Positions 8,387-18,200 are shown, numbered from the stretch's first letter. The stretch: 64,000 bases of DNA from Picosynechococcus sp. PCC 7003 (GCF_001693255.1 NZ_CP016474.1:1-64000); one strand, 5' to 3'. The notes: generated by a model from the sequence alone, not told the origin. Program-made: numbers and translations.

Positions 8387-9085
8387 ATGATCCACTATTC
8401 ACAAAACACGGTGTTTGATATAAAAGCACAAACTATCGTTAATACGATCAACTGTGTGGGTGTTATGGGGGGAGGTCTGGCTCTTGAATTTAAACTCAGA
8501 TTCCCTGAAATGCACCAAGATTACTTACTTAAATGTCAACGACAACAATTTGTCACTGGTGAACCACAAATTTATAAAGAGTCTAAACCGTGGATCTTGA
8601 ATTTTCCTACTAAAAGACATTGGAAATTTCCTTCAAAATTATCTTGGATTAAAGAAGGCTTACAATATTTTCAAAACGAATACAAAGACATGGGCATAAA
8701 ATCGATCGCATTTCCTAGGTTAGGATGTGATCGAGGCGGTCTGTCTTGGGATATAGTCCATGAAGTGATGCTTGATTATTTGAGTCTTGTTGATATTGAC
8801 GTTTTTATTTGTCTAGATAAAGAACCAGCATCTTCTGGTGTTGAAGCTCAAATGATAGAAAGCGTAAAAAATACTAAGTTTCTTAGAGATGTTGTCAGTC
8901 TTAATGAGAAATCAATCGAGAACATTCGCGGAAATATAGAGTTCAAACGATTTAGAGATATTGCAAAAATCAGAGGAATAGGCAAAAAAACTTATGAAAA
9001 AATTTTTATACATGCTTATTCCTACGCGATGAAAGAACAGCAAAACAATGTTCCAGAGATGGAACAACTCTCACTATTCCAATAG
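8387..9085 (+). CDS. darG: DarG-type macro-domain antitoxin ending in a clamp-binding-like motif
   Basis: DarG removes the ADP-ribose that DarT places on DNA. Residues 1-155 form the macro domain: QTIVNTINCVGVMGGGLALEFK near residue 15 binds ADP-ribose, and FPTK (Lys76) is where I expect the catalytic lysine. The loop reads GVMGGG where many DarG proteins have GVMGKG. The C-terminal part is short (about 75 residues against 150 or more in classical DarG) and contains IRGIGKKTYEKI, a helix-hairpin-helix-like DNA-binding pattern near residue 197. It ends in QLSLF-Q (bases 9065-9079), matching the sliding-clamp-binding pentapeptide. It follows darT by 13 bases and shares its AT-rich composition. 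Confidence 0.85.
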   Translation: MIHYSQNTVFDIKAQTIVNTINCVGVMGGGLALEFKLRFPEMHQDYLLKCQRQQFVTGEPQIYKESKPWILNFPTKRHWKFPSKLSWIKEGLQYFQNEYKDMGIKSIAFPRLGCDRGGLSWDIVHEVMLDYLSLVDIDVFICLDKEPASSGVEAQMIESVKNTKFLRDVVSLNEKSIENIRGNIEFKRFRDIAKIRGIGKKTYEKIFIHAYSYAMKEQQNNVPEMEQLSLFQ

Positions 9086-9188
9086 ACTGATATTGACCTC
9101 TGTCGATGAGTTTCATCTGCAAAACTTTGACGAGACTGATAAAAACATTTGATAATAAGTCGATGTTGAAGTTGTGCGTCGGTGAACC

Positions 9189-9944
9189 ATGTCCAATCTG
9201 CCCCAATCCTTTGAAGAAACCCTCGAACAAGCGAAAGCCGCAACCCTAAACAGTTTAGAAGCAGGCTGTGGGCGGATTTTAATTGAATTATGCTTTCCTG
9301 AGATTGCTCTACAGGCCCAGGCCTTGGCGTGGAATTGGGCGCAACTTTTTGTGGAGGAGTATGGTTCGGGGTTGAAAATTTTCTTTCCGGATACGGGGGC
9401 GGCGGCTCTGGCCCGGCGGGATTGGGGTGAAATTCCCTTTAAGGTGACGGACATTGGCACCTCGCGATCGCCTATCGAAAATAAAATCGGCGATGATGAC
9501 CAGATTTTTATCATTGTCTGCCCGTCGGCGGTGGAAGTTGCTCAGGTCGAAAAGCTCTGTAACTTTGCTGGCGATCGCCCGGTGATTATGTTGATTCCCC
9601 AACTAGAGGATGTGTCCATTGTGGGGATTGGCTATGCGGCGCGGCAACTGCGGGAACGGTTCATTAGCACCCTCGAAACCGCCTATTACATTCGACCCTA
9701 CGAAGGAGCTATGGTTTGGCGTTCTTACCCCTCGACTTGGGAAGTGTATCTCGAAAAAGAAGAAGACCAATATGAACTCATCGCCAGCGAAACCACTAAA
9801 CCCCTCGGCGAATATTTAGAGCGGCTGTTGTTGGCGGCAGTGGAACCCGAAGCTGGGGAAGCGGCAAATCCCAACGCACCAAAAATCAAAAAAACAGGAC
9901 TGCTTGGGGGTCTACAAAACTTCCTAAAAGCCCTCAGCAACTAA
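9189..9944 (+). CDS. DUF1995 family protein
   Basis: A 251-residue soluble protein matching DUF1995, a family shared by cyanobacteria and plant plastids whose plant members include the photosystem II assembly factor LPA3. Seen: the opening LPQSFEETLEQAKAAT, IELCFPEIALQAQ near residue 38, a central IIVCPSAVEVAQVE, and RPVIMLIPQLEDV near residue 121. No catalytic motif is evident. A role in photosystem assembly is suggested only by the plant relatives. HIP1 sites resume inside this gene, which marks the end of the AT-rich insert upstream. The next gene starts 19 bases later, so the two may form an operon. Confidence 0.75.
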   Translation: MSNLPQSFEETLEQAKAATLNSLEAGCGRILIELCFPEIALQAQALAWNWAQLFVEEYGSGLKIFFPDTGAAALARRDWGEIPFKVTDIGTSRSPIENKIGDDDQIFIIVCPSAVEVAQVEKLCNFAGDRPVIMLIPQLEDVSIVGIGYAARQLRERFISTLETAYYIRPYEGAMVWRSYPSTWEVYLEKEEDQYELIASETTKPLGEYLERLLLAAVEPEAGEAANPNAPKIKKTGLLGGLQNFLKALSN

Positions 9945-9963
9945 GTTTGAGACCGAATAACCA

Positions 9964-10878
9964 ATGATTGATAACCGTTCACTAACCATTGCAGTGGTGG
10001 GAGATGTCCACGACCAATGGGATGCCGTTGGCGATCGCCAAGCCCTGGAGATTCTCGGCGTCGATCTTGTGTTGTTTGTTGGGGATTTTGGCAACGAAGC
10101 GGTGAAATTAGTGCAACAAGTCGCCGATCTTCCCTTCCCAAAAGCCGTGATTTTTGGGAACCATGACGCCTGGTACACCGCCTCCGATTGGGGCCGCAAA
10201 AAAGCCCCCTATGACCATGCCATCGAAGATCGCGTCCAGGCCCAGTTAGACATTCTGGGGGAAACCCATGTGGGCTACGGTCATTTGGATTTACCAGAGT
10301 TTGAGCTTTCGGTGGTCGGGGCACGGCCCTTTAGTTGGGGGGGCGAGAAGTGGAAAAATGAAAAATTCTATGGCGATCGCTACGGTGTTCATGACTTTAC
10401 AGAATCCACCGCCTTAATCGAGAAAAATATTGCGGCTTGTCAGTACGAAACCTTAATCTTTCTCGGTCACAATGGCCCCATCGGATTAGGTTCTGAACCG
10501 GAGGATATGTGTGGCCGCGATTGGAATCCCCTGGGGGGGGATTTTGGCGATCCGGATTTTGCCCAGGCTTTGGCGATCGCCCGCCGTCAAAACAAGAGAA
10601 TTCCCCTAGTCACCTTTGGCCACATGCACCACAGCCTCCGCCACCGCAAAGATCGTCTGCGTACCCAATGCCAATTTTCAGACGAAACCCTCTATTTCAA
10701 TGCCGCCCGCGTCCCCCGCATCCAAACCTATAAAAACGGCGATCGCCTCCATAGTTTTTCTGTGATTACCCTCACCCAAGGCCGCCCAAGCAAAGCCGAA
10801 CTGGTGTGGGTCAATCCAATCAGCCAGCAGCAAACGAGGGAAACCATCTGGTCACAGCCCCTCAGCTCTCTTCCGTAA
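9964..10878 (+). CDS. TIGR04168-family metallophosphoesterase
   Basis: A 304-residue calcineurin-like phosphoesterase of the cyanobacterial/plant TIGR04168 family. The metal-binding motifs are all present: VVGDVHDQWD near residue 11, FVGDFGNE near residue 38, FGNHDAW near residue 58, FLGHNGP near residue 166, and FGHMHH near residue 218. The substrate is unknown. The gene contains several HIP1 sites. Its 3' end overlaps the end of the convergent VOC gene by 17 bases. Confidence 0.85.
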   Translation: MIDNRSLTIAVVGDVHDQWDAVGDRQALEILGVDLVLFVGDFGNEAVKLVQQVADLPFPKAVIFGNHDAWYTASDWGRKKAPYDHAIEDRVQAQLDILGETHVGYGHLDLPEFELSVVGARPFSWGGEKWKNEKFYGDRYGVHDFTESTALIEKNIAACQYETLIFLGHNGPIGLGSEPEDMCGRDWNPLGGDFGDPDFAQALAIARRQNKRIPLVTFGHMHHSLRHRKDRLRTQCQFSDETLYFNAARVPRIQTYKNGDRLHSFSVITLTQGRPSKAELVWVNPISQQQTRETIWSQPLSSLP

Positions 10879-11242
10879 TCTCGACCACGTTGCCGTCTGG
10901 ATCTTGCAAAAATAAGGCCCGTCGTCCCGATGCGCTCATCTCATAGGGATAATTTTCGCTATCCAACTGCGATCGCACTGCATCAAGGTCTTTTACGCCG
11001 AAAGCAATGTGGGGATTTCTGCCCAACTTCTCTGGATTGGGTAATTTCGCCTGGAACGTCGGGTCTTCAATCAGATGAACTTGCATCTGTGGTAGCTGGT
11101 ACCAAACGCCACCATATTTAAAAGGTCGTTCTACCTTGGGCAGCCCCAGCAGTCGATCATAAAAGGCCACCGCCTGTTGCACATCTGCCACCAAGATAGC
11201 TGTGTGTAAACAACGGGTCACTTGAATCTGAGGCGTTACCAT
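10862..11242 (-). CDS. VOC (glyoxalase/bleomycin-resistance) family protein
   Basis: A 126-residue vicinal-oxygen-chelate protein: CLHTAILVADVQQAVAFYD opens the first beta-alpha-beta-beta-beta unit, and RRALFLQDPDGNVVEITE closes the second. His, His and Glu residues at the expected places (H13, H75, E122 approximately) could hold a divalent metal. The family includes glyoxalase I, dioxygenases and resistance proteins, so the substrate cannot be given. The 17-base tail-to-tail overlap with the phosphoesterase gene shows tight packing. Confidence 0.85.
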   Translation of the reverse strand: MVTPQIQVTRCLHTAILVADVQQAVAFYDRLLGLPKVERPFKYGGVWYQLPQMQVHLIEDPTFQAKLPNPEKLGRNPHIAFGVKDLDAVRSQLDSENYPYEMSASGRRALFLQDPDGNVVEITEES

Positions 11243-11308
11243 ACTGACTTTTTGCTCGATGCTTGGTTTGATTTGTCGTGCTTCCTAAATCCAAATGGAG
11301 AAAATCCC

Positions 11309-11611
11309 CTAGGAATCCGTGGTTGCAAAATTAATCCAGCCTTCAATTTTAGGGCCGAGGCGAAACAACAGAGATTGGGCTAGCCCTAAATGATCAGCCC
11401 CTAACAACAGCATCATCGCCTGGGCTTTTACGATCAGCAGTTGTGTGGGGCAGGCTGCAAAATCTAGGGTCAAGACTGTTGATTCCCCCCAAACTTCTCG
11501 ATAAATTTCGCACTGACTGGGGAGCAGGGCCGTAAGCTGACGAAAACGTTCTAAAGCTTCTTTTTCAAAGGCAGCACTGCTACCTTGGGTCGAAAAAGGT
11601 TGGTGGTTCAT
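11309..11611 (-). CDS. Conserved-looking hypothetical protein
   Basis: A 100-residue soluble protein that I do not recognise. The central region alternates hydrophobic residues (TVLTLDF, QLLIVKAQAMMLLL), suggesting a small alpha/beta fold. It has no signal peptide, Cys pair or catalytic motif. The frame starts with ATG and its base use resembles the neighbours, so it is likely a real gene. It lies 66 bases upstream of the VOC gene on the same strand and could be read with it. Confidence 0.5.
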   Translation of the reverse strand: MNHQPFSTQGSSAAFEKEALERFRQLTALLPSQCEIYREVWGESTVLTLDFAACPTQLLIVKAQAMMLLLGADHLGLAQSLLFRLGPKIEGWINFATTDS

Positions 11612-11857
11612 AGTGGGATTGTCGTTGGTGACAAAACGCTGGCTTCTTCTTTTACCTTAAAGGGTTGTTTTGGGGCTGTGGGGGCAGGCGTTAGAATTTT
11701 TATCTTTGTGAATCGAGCATGACAATATATGAAGAAATATCCCGGTCTTTCTGCTGGGCCTGGAGAAAAATCTTAAATTTGGAGGGGGTTTGGGAAAATA
11801 ACGTAAGATCGAAATACCGTTTTATTACTACGGTCAATATTTTTCTGGGGAACCTCA

Positions 11858-12088
11858 ATGGTTGAGTTTAATCGACTGGTCAAAAAGGGAATTGATCGCA
11901 GTGTGCGGCGGGGTGTCCTCAATCAAATCCGCCACGGCCTAGACATCAAATTTCCCCAGGATGCGGATCGCATTTTTGCCGATATTCAACAAATTCCCAG
12001 TCTGCACGGCCTCAAAATGATCGAAAATCAACTCTACCACCTCCAGACAATCGAGGAACTGCGTTTGCTCTATCGCAATTTGCTCTGA
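11858..12088 (+). CDS. Small hypothetical protein upstream of the Ycf46-like ATPase
   Basis: A 76-residue charged, probably all-helical protein (VEFNRLVKKGIDRSVRRG at the start, MIENQLYHLQTIEEL near the end). I recognise no named family. It ends 26 bases before the AAA ATPase on the same strand, so the two are likely co-transcribed and the small protein may assist the ATPase; this is inference from position only. Confidence 0.6.
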   Translation: MVEFNRLVKKGIDRSVRRGVLNQIRHGLDIKFPQDADRIFADIQQIPSLHGLKMIENQLYHLQTIEELRLLYRNLL

Positions 12089-12114
12089 GTTGGGCGAGGA
12101 GTTTGGGGAGAACC

Positions 12115-13653
12115 ATGGGTTTTTTGGATAACATTCACAGTTTAAAAACCTTCATCTGTGCGTTTCATCCGATCATCGTCATTGAGACCGTCGAAGAGGA
12201 ACGGGTCGAGGCGCTCCTGCGGGAAGTGGTCAAGGATTTACACATGCCCTTGTTTGAATGGACGGTGAATTTGGGGCTAGCGCCGACACCGGGGACGAAA
12301 TATGCGCCCCGCACCAATGAATATGCCCGACCCGGAGCGAACAAACCGATCGCCTTTGAGAATACGGCGGATCCCCTCGATGTGCTGAAATATATCGGCG
12401 AGATAGAGCGTAATGGGATTTTTTGGCTCAAGGATTTTGCGCCCCACCTGGAGGATCCCAAAGTCATCCGGGAAGTACGGGAGTTGGCAGATATTTACGG
12501 GGTTGTGAATTCGGCGATGGTGCTGACGGGGGAATCGATCACTTTACCAAAGGCGATCGCCCATGATGCAGTGTATTTTGAGCTGACTTTACCGGATGGG
12601 GACGAGCTATACCAGACCCTTTCGGAGGTGATGCGGGAACTCAAGGTGCGCCATAAGTTAACGATTACCCTCCAGGGGGAGGAACTGAATCAATTTGTCC
12701 ATGCTCTCAGCGGGATGACCCTCAAGCAGGCCCGCCAGGCGATCGCCTATGCTGCCCTGGTAGATGGGGAGTTAAACGGGGCCGACATCCTTAAGGTGAT
12801 CCACCGCAAGGCCCAGATCCTCCGGGAAGAATCCCTCCTCGAACTTTTTCCTGTGGAAGAAAATACCGCAAAATTAGGGGGCTTTGTGGGCCTCAAACAA
12901 TGGTTAAAACGGGCTCAAGTGGGTTTTAGCACGGCGGCGAAACGGGTGAATCTTCCGGCCCCGAAGGGCATTTTAATCGTGGGGGTGCAGGGTTGCGGTA
13001 AATCCCTTGCGGCGAAGACCATTGCCCGGGAATGGCAACTGCCGTTGTTAAAACTAGATGCGGGCCGCCTGTACAACAAATTTATCGGTGAATCGGAGAA
13101 AAATTTCCGCCAGGCGATCAAACTGGCCGAATCCATGGCCCCGGCGGTGTTGTGGATCGACGAAATTGAAAAAAGCTTTGGTAATCCCAGCGGCGATGGC
13201 GATGGGGGACTGAGCTTGCGCTTATTTGGTTCGTTTTTGACCTGGCTCCAGGAAAAATCCCAGGAAGTTTTTGTCGTCGCAACAGCCAACGATCTATTGC
13301 AACTGCCGCCGGAACTGTTGCGGAAGGGACGCTTCGATGAAATTTTCTTTGTGGATTTGCCCAATGCCCAGGAGCGGGCGGCGATCTTTTCGATTCACCT
13401 GACCCGCCATCGACAAAATGTTCAGGAGTTTGATCTGCGCATCCTGGTGACGGCGGCGGCGGGTTATAGTGGCGCAGAAATTGAGCAGGCGATTATTGCC
13501 GGACTTTACCAAGCTCTTTATGCCCAAACCCCCTTGACGACGGAGGCTTTGGTGGCCCAGATGAAAAGTACGGTGCCCCTGTCGGTATCGCGGCGGGAAG
13601 ATGTGGAAAAATTACGGGCGATCGCCTCGGAACGTTTTGTGTCAGCGCGGTAG
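12115..13653 (+). CDS. ycf46: Ycf46-like AAA+ ATPase
   Basis: A 512-residue AAA+ protein of the type encoded as ycf46 in red-algal plastids and in cyanobacteria. The N-terminal half (about residues 1-240) is the family-specific region. The C-terminal AAA module has Walker [13 protein letters not shown] near residue 288, Walker [14 protein letters not shown] near residue 340, the sensor VVATAND, and the arginine-finger region [11 protein letters not shown]. Its role is not settled; it has been linked to inorganic-carbon responses. I prefer the ATG at 12115, preceded by GGGGAG, over a TTG four codons upstream. The rsmD start follows 9 bases after the stop. Confidence 0.85.
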   Translation: MGFLDNIHSLKTFICAFHPIIVIETVEEERVEALLREVVKDLHMPLFEWTVNLGLAPTPGTKYAPRTNEYARPGANKPIAFENTADPLDVLKYIGEIERNGIFWLKDFAPHLEDPKVIREVRELADIYGVVNSAMVLTGESITLPKAIAHDAVYFELTLPDGDELYQTLSEVMRELKVRHKLTITLQGEELNQFVHALSGMTLKQARQAIAYAALVDGELNGADILKVIHRKAQILREESLLELFPVEENTAKLGGFVGLKQWLKRAQVGFSTAAKRVNLPAPKGILIVGVQGCGKSLAAKTIAREWQLPLLKLDAGRLYNKFIGESEKNFRQAIKLAESMAPAVLWIDEIEKSFGNPSGDGDGGLSLRLFGSFLTWLQEKSQEVFVVATANDLLQLPPELLRKGRFDEIFFVDLPNAQERAAIFSIHLTRHRQNVQEFDLRILVTAAAGYSGAEIEQAIIAGLYQALYAQTPLTTEALVAQMKSTVPLSVSRREDVEKLRAIASERFVSAR

Positions 13654-13662
13654 AATACCGGG

Positions 13663-14202
13663 ATGCGCATCTACGGCAATCGACAAATCAAAACTCTCCC
13701 TGGCGAACTAACGCGGCCTACCCTGGCAAAGGTGCGGGAGGCAATTTTTAATATTTGGCAAGGGCAGGTGCTTGGCTGTCGCTGGTTGGATCTTTGTGCG
13801 GGTTCGGGTTCCATGGGGGCTGAAGCATTATGTCGTGGCGCTGTGAAAGTTGTTGGCATCGAGAAAAATCCCCAGGCTTGCCGCATTATTCAAGAAAATT
13901 GGCAGAAAGTGGCGAAAGCTGAGCAAGAATACCAAATTTTAAAGGGCGATCTCCTCAGACGTCTGGAGAATTTGGGGGGCGAAACCTTTGATTTAATTTA
14001 TTTCGACCCGCCCTACGCCGCGAAACTCTACGACCGAGTTTTAACCAAAATTGTTGACCTAGAATTACTCGCCCCCACCGGGGAATTGGCCGTGGAGTAC
14101 GACCCGAAACTCTGGCAACCGATTGAGTTGTCTGGTCTAGCGCTATTCAAAGAAAAAAACTACGGCAAAACGGCGATCGCCTTTTACTGCCTCGCCGAAT
14201 GA
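13663..14202 (+). CDS. rsmD: 16S rRNA (guanine(966)-N(2))-methyltransferase
   Basis: RsmD methylates G966 of 16S rRNA using S-adenosylmethionine. The 179-residue protein has the expected start RIYGNRQIKTLPG, then RPTLAKVREAIFNI near residue 21, the SAM-binding LDLCAGSGSMGAEAL near residue 43, and the catalytic motif DPPY near residue 117. It follows the Ycf46-like gene by 9 bases and is probably in the same transcript. Its TGA stop directly abuts a repeat (see the inverted repeat entry). Confidence 0.92.
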   Translation: MRIYGNRQIKTLPGELTRPTLAKVREAIFNIWQGQVLGCRWLDLCAGSGSMGAEALCRGAVKVVGIEKNPQACRIIQENWQKVAKAEQEYQILKGDLLRRLENLGGETFDLIYFDPPYAAKLYDRVLTKIVDLELLAPTGELAVEYDPKLWQPIELSGLALFKEKNYGKTAIAFYCLAE

Positions 14203-14325
14203 CACTCCCCTAGCCCTTCTCAAGCTCACACTCCCCTAACCCCTCTCAGGAGGGGAATTAATTGGTGGGGGGGCAGAAAAGTCCTAAATTTCTCCCCTGG
14301 AGGGGAGTTAGAGGGGTGTCACCCC
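14201..14325. repeat. Imperfect inverted repeat between convergent genes
   Basis: Two arms of about 32 bases face each other: one (14228-14259) reads ACACTCCCCTAACCCCTCTC and on to AATT, and the other (14286-14319) is its imperfect reverse complement. A third, shorter degenerate copy sits at 14202-14225. The rsmD stop and the hydrolase stop each run straight into a copy (TGACAC...). Similar CCCCTCTAACTCCCC repeats are scattered through many cyanobacterial genomes as MITE-like elements. Folded, it could act as a terminator for both genes. Confidence 0.75.
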
Positions 14326-15206
14326 AAACGTTGTAACCAATCAAGGATTAAAGAATTGACCAAACTGGGATTTTCGTCGTGGGGACAGTGGCCCGCTCCC
14401 GGAATGGGATGAAACTCGACCCCGGCATTTTGCGCTGCAAGATCCTGGTAAATCTGCGAGCCTTTAATCGGTGTCCAGGGATCGCGATCGCCCCAAAGCA
14501 CGAGTAAAGGATGTTGCCGTTTGGGCAGAAGTTCCGTCGGACTTTCCCCAGGGGGAGCCGTAATCACCGAGGCGAAGACCTGTTGTGCCCCCGGATCACA
14601 GGAAGGTTCGTAGAGCATCTCTACTAATTCATCGGTCACGGCTTGGCGATCGCCATAGACTTGATAAAGGGTGTTTTTAATGCGTGATTTTTGGCGTACC
14701 TGATTAAAAATCAACGGCCCCGTTAACCGCGAGCTGACTAATTTCGCAAAGGTACCCATCACCACCCGCAGCGGTAAAGCCAATTCATCGGGGCGATGGT
14801 TGAGACCGCCAGCGCAGTTAATCAAGACGCCTCCAGTACAGAGATCAGGGTGATTGGCTAACATTGCCAAGCTGAGTAGACCACCGATGGAATTCCCCAC
14901 AAATACCGTGGGCTGTTGGATTTTAGCCTGCCAAAAATCGTAAAGTAATGCCTGCCAGAGATCGAGGCTGTAGTCCCAGGCCGGTTTTGCCGAGGCCCCA
15001 AACCCCAATAAATCTAAAGCAAAAACTTGATAACCCTGGGCTGCGAGGGCGGGAATGTTGTGTTTCCAGTGACCGATCGAAGCGCCAAACCCATGGATCA
15101 GCAGGAGGGGTTGTCCTTCCCCCTGGACGGTGTAGCGGATTTGTTGGTCACGCCAAGTCCAATCGAGGGGCGTTAGGGCGGAGGTGGGGGTGACGGCCTG
15201 GGTCAT
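14319..15206 (-). CDS. Alpha/beta-fold hydrolase
   Basis: A 295-residue alpha/beta hydrolase. Seen: LLLIHGFGASIGHW near residue 38 for the oxyanion region, FVGNSIGGLLSL near residue 107 with the nucleophile Ser in a G-N-S-x-G elbow, LLVLWGDRDPWTP near residue 238 for the acid, and AGHCPHDENP near residue 274 for the catalytic His. The G-N-S-I-G elbow is usual in cyanobacterial and plastid relatives such as pheophytinase-like enzymes. Substrate unknown. The ATG at 15206 is used because a longer frame would run into the STAND gene. It starts 62 bases after that gene ends, on the same strand. Confidence 0.85.
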   Translation of the reverse strand: MTQAVTPTSALTPLDWTWRDQQIRYTVQGEGQPLLLIHGFGASIGHWKHNIPALAAQGYQVFALDLLGFGASAKPAWDYSLDLWQALLYDFWQAKIQQPTVFVGNSIGGLLSLAMLANHPDLCTGGVLINCAGGLNHRPDELALPLRVVMGTFAKLVSSRLTGPLIFNQVRQKSRIKNTLYQVYGDRQAVTDELVEMLYEPSCDPGAQQVFASVITAPPGESPTELLPKRQHPLLVLWGDRDPWTPIKGSQIYQDLAAQNAGVEFHPIPGAGHCPHDENPSLVNSLILDWLQRLG

Positions 15207-15268
15207 GGTTTTTGCGGAATGGAATCGGTGTAATGGGTTTGATGACTTACTTTTGTGAGTATAACGTG

Positions 15269-18200
15269 CTACTCCGGTGGAAGGTTGAGGAGGGTCGTAC
15301 ACAATTGGCGATCGCCTTGGCGTTGATCGGCAGGAATCCCTAAATCGCCATAGATTAGCAGCCGGCAACTTTTTTGGAGTAATTCGTCGAGATCCAGATT
15401 CCAGAGGATGAGTTGATTATTTTGATCCAAGGTGGCGATCGCCTTTCCTTGGGGGTGCCAGTGGAGTTGCGTGACGGGAGCTTGGTGCCCCGCGAGGCTG
15501 CCGAGATAGGTGCCATCCAGTTGCCAAAATTGCAGATGGTGGTTTTCTGTATTGGTGATTAGTAAAGGTAAAGCACCATAAAAACCGATGCGGTCGGGGC
15601 CATTGCTTTGGTGGTTGATCGGCAGTGCTTCCCCAAAGACGGGATTATTGTTTTCGTAGGTCATCGGGTAAACGATCACCTGATGGTCTTGCCCCATTAA
15701 GCCGAGGTGACGACTATCGGCCCCAAACTGGAGATCTATAATTTCTGTAGTAAAGGGGGGAAATTGGGTCACAAGAAAGAAAGAATTATTCCGTCGCCGC
15801 TGCCAAATTTGTACGGTGCGATCGCCTGCCGCCGTCGCTAATAATTTCCCGTCGGGGCTAAACTGCAGGGCGGTAATTGGCCCCCGGTGTTCCGTCAAGA
15901 TCTGCAAAAGTTCCCCAGTTTCCGTCCAGAGGCGCACCGTCTGATCCTGGCTACCCGCCGCGAACATTTTCCCATCACGACTCCAGGCAACGACGTTGAT
16001 TTTTTTCCGGAAGCCTCCCAGGGTTTGCACAACTTGTCCATTCCTTTGGTGGAGCGTAACCCGGCGATTTTCCCCTCCAGTAACGAAAAAGTGACCACGG
16101 GGTTGCCAGGCGAGACTGGTAATCGACTCATTGCTAAGACTCAACGCTGGATCCTGGTTGGGCCACTGCCTTAGGGGCTGGTTTGGCTGGGCGAGCAGAA
16201 GCTGGAAACTATTTCCCACAAAGGCAAAGTCCGTAATTGGCACGTCTGGAGTAATGGTTTGGCGATCGCCAGGGGGCCGAAAAGCGGTGGGGATAAAATT
16301 TTGGCCAAAGTCTCGCACTGTTGTCGAAGTGGTCGCTGCAGCGAGGGTACTGAAATTTTGTTCTAGGGCAAGGAGCACCTTGAGTCTGGTTGCAGGAGTG
16401 ACAACCTCATCATCCTTTTCATTCAGTCGTCGTAAGACCGTCGCTGCCCGGATACTTTCTCGCAGGGCCTCAACGGGTTGGGCACCGTCCTGGAGCACCT
16501 TGGTGGCCTCGGCCAATTTCATCAAAATGGTGTTTTGCGCCCCCTGCCAGCGTTGGTACCGTTGCAGTTCCACCCAGCGCAGACCAAACCCCAAGGCGAT
16601 CGCCACCAGCCCCAAGCGCCAAACGGTGCCTACAGAAACCTTCCACCAACGCCGCCAGAGCATTTCCCGTTCCCGGCCAGTGATGCGCTGGAGCCATTGT
16701 TGGGACTGAAAGGCTTGGTAGTGGTGCCGGATGGGTTCAACGAGATCAGGTCGAGCTAGTTGGTAGGACTCTTGGCCGCCATAGAGTTGGTAGCGAATTA
16801 GCCCCGTTGTTTTAAAAATATGCAAAATGAGTTCTGCTTTTTCTTCCCCAAGGCGGCGATCGCCGAGGAATTGACGACCCAGTTGGAGAATATCCGCCTT
16901 AGTGAGCACCAGTTGACTGTGGCGCAGATCCGTAAAGTAATGGAGAAATTGCCAGGCCAAATCACGATTTTCATCACCGCAGTACCGAATAATCCCCAGC
17001 AGCGATCGCTCCAACAGCAGCAATTTAGGCGGAAAACCCAACCCTAAATATTCCTCCCGGGTATAGAGATGATCCTGGTGCAGTTGGGCGCCAATGACCT
17101 GGAGTTCGAGGGGGCGAATTTCTCCGTGGCTATCCTGCAAATCTTCGATCAGTTGCTGCATTAATGCTGTTTCTAAAGGGAGTTTGGCCCAGGTTGCCAC
17201 CTGTTCTAAAAGGGCGATCGCCGCATCAGGCCGAAGATTTCCCAGGCGATGGCGCAGACGATGGTCAAAAAGATTGTGGTTTGCCTCTCCTAGATCCGCC
17301 TCGATTTCCCAATCCAACAGGGGCGCAAGGGCCTCGTTACGACAGGACAAGATCACTTTCACCGTTGGTAGTTGGAGACTCTGGGCCAAAAAGCGCAGAA
17401 AATCCTGACGTTCTTCGGGGTGGGGATATTGCAAGAAAAACTGCTCAAATTGATCAAAGATCAAAACTGTTAGGGATTCAGAATCTTGCTGCTGCTGGAG
17501 GTGAACGAGGGGATCTAAGCTGGGGGGATTTGGCCAGGGACAAAAAGGGCGATCGCCATGGAGTTGTTGTACCAGGCGGCGGCCCCACTGGCCATAATTT
17601 TTAAAATAAATAACCCGCACCGGCCGCCCATTTAGAGGCTGGCTTTGGAGCCTAGGAATCAGACCCGCCCGGAGGAGAGATGTTTTTCCCACAGCGGTAG
17701 CCCCGTGGAGCAAAATCAGGTTGGACTGGGGGCGCTGCAAGCGGTCGATTAATGCCTGGAGATCCCGATCCCGTTGGGAACCCCGGAGTATCACTAGACT
17801 AAGGGGCTCAGGGGGCGAATACAGGTTATGTCGCCACTGATCTGGTAGGGATTGAGTCCCCACAAAGGGCCGCCAACCCCAGTTGTGTTCGTACTGCTGG
17901 CGTTCCCAGGTGAGATCAAAGGCTTGACGGTAATCCTTCGTTTGTCGGTAAAGATCACCCAAGCAAGCAAAAATCTGATCATAGAGCCGTTGTTGCCAGT
18001 GGCCCCAGGGGATAGGGGCTGTCTCGGGCGTTGTGAGTTGGCTGCGGATGGGGATCAAGATTTCTTCGAGGGTGGCGATCGCCTGGGCAACTTGACCAAG
18101 GGATTGGCTGGCCCGGGCGAAAATGAGCGTACTCCAGGCCCTGACAACCACCGGAGGCGGTTCATCCAAGGTTTGAAAATGTTCTAGGGCTGTTTGAGCA

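Noticed and set aside
9309-9602. Minus-strand frames opposite the DUF1995 gene
   Set aside because: The plus strand encodes a conserved family; the antisense frames show no pattern.
11719-11865. Possible 48-codon frame running into the start of the 76-residue gene upstream of the Ycf46-like ATPase
   Set aside because: It has no ribosome binding site, no recognisable pattern and an unlikely composition; it overlaps the next start by chance.
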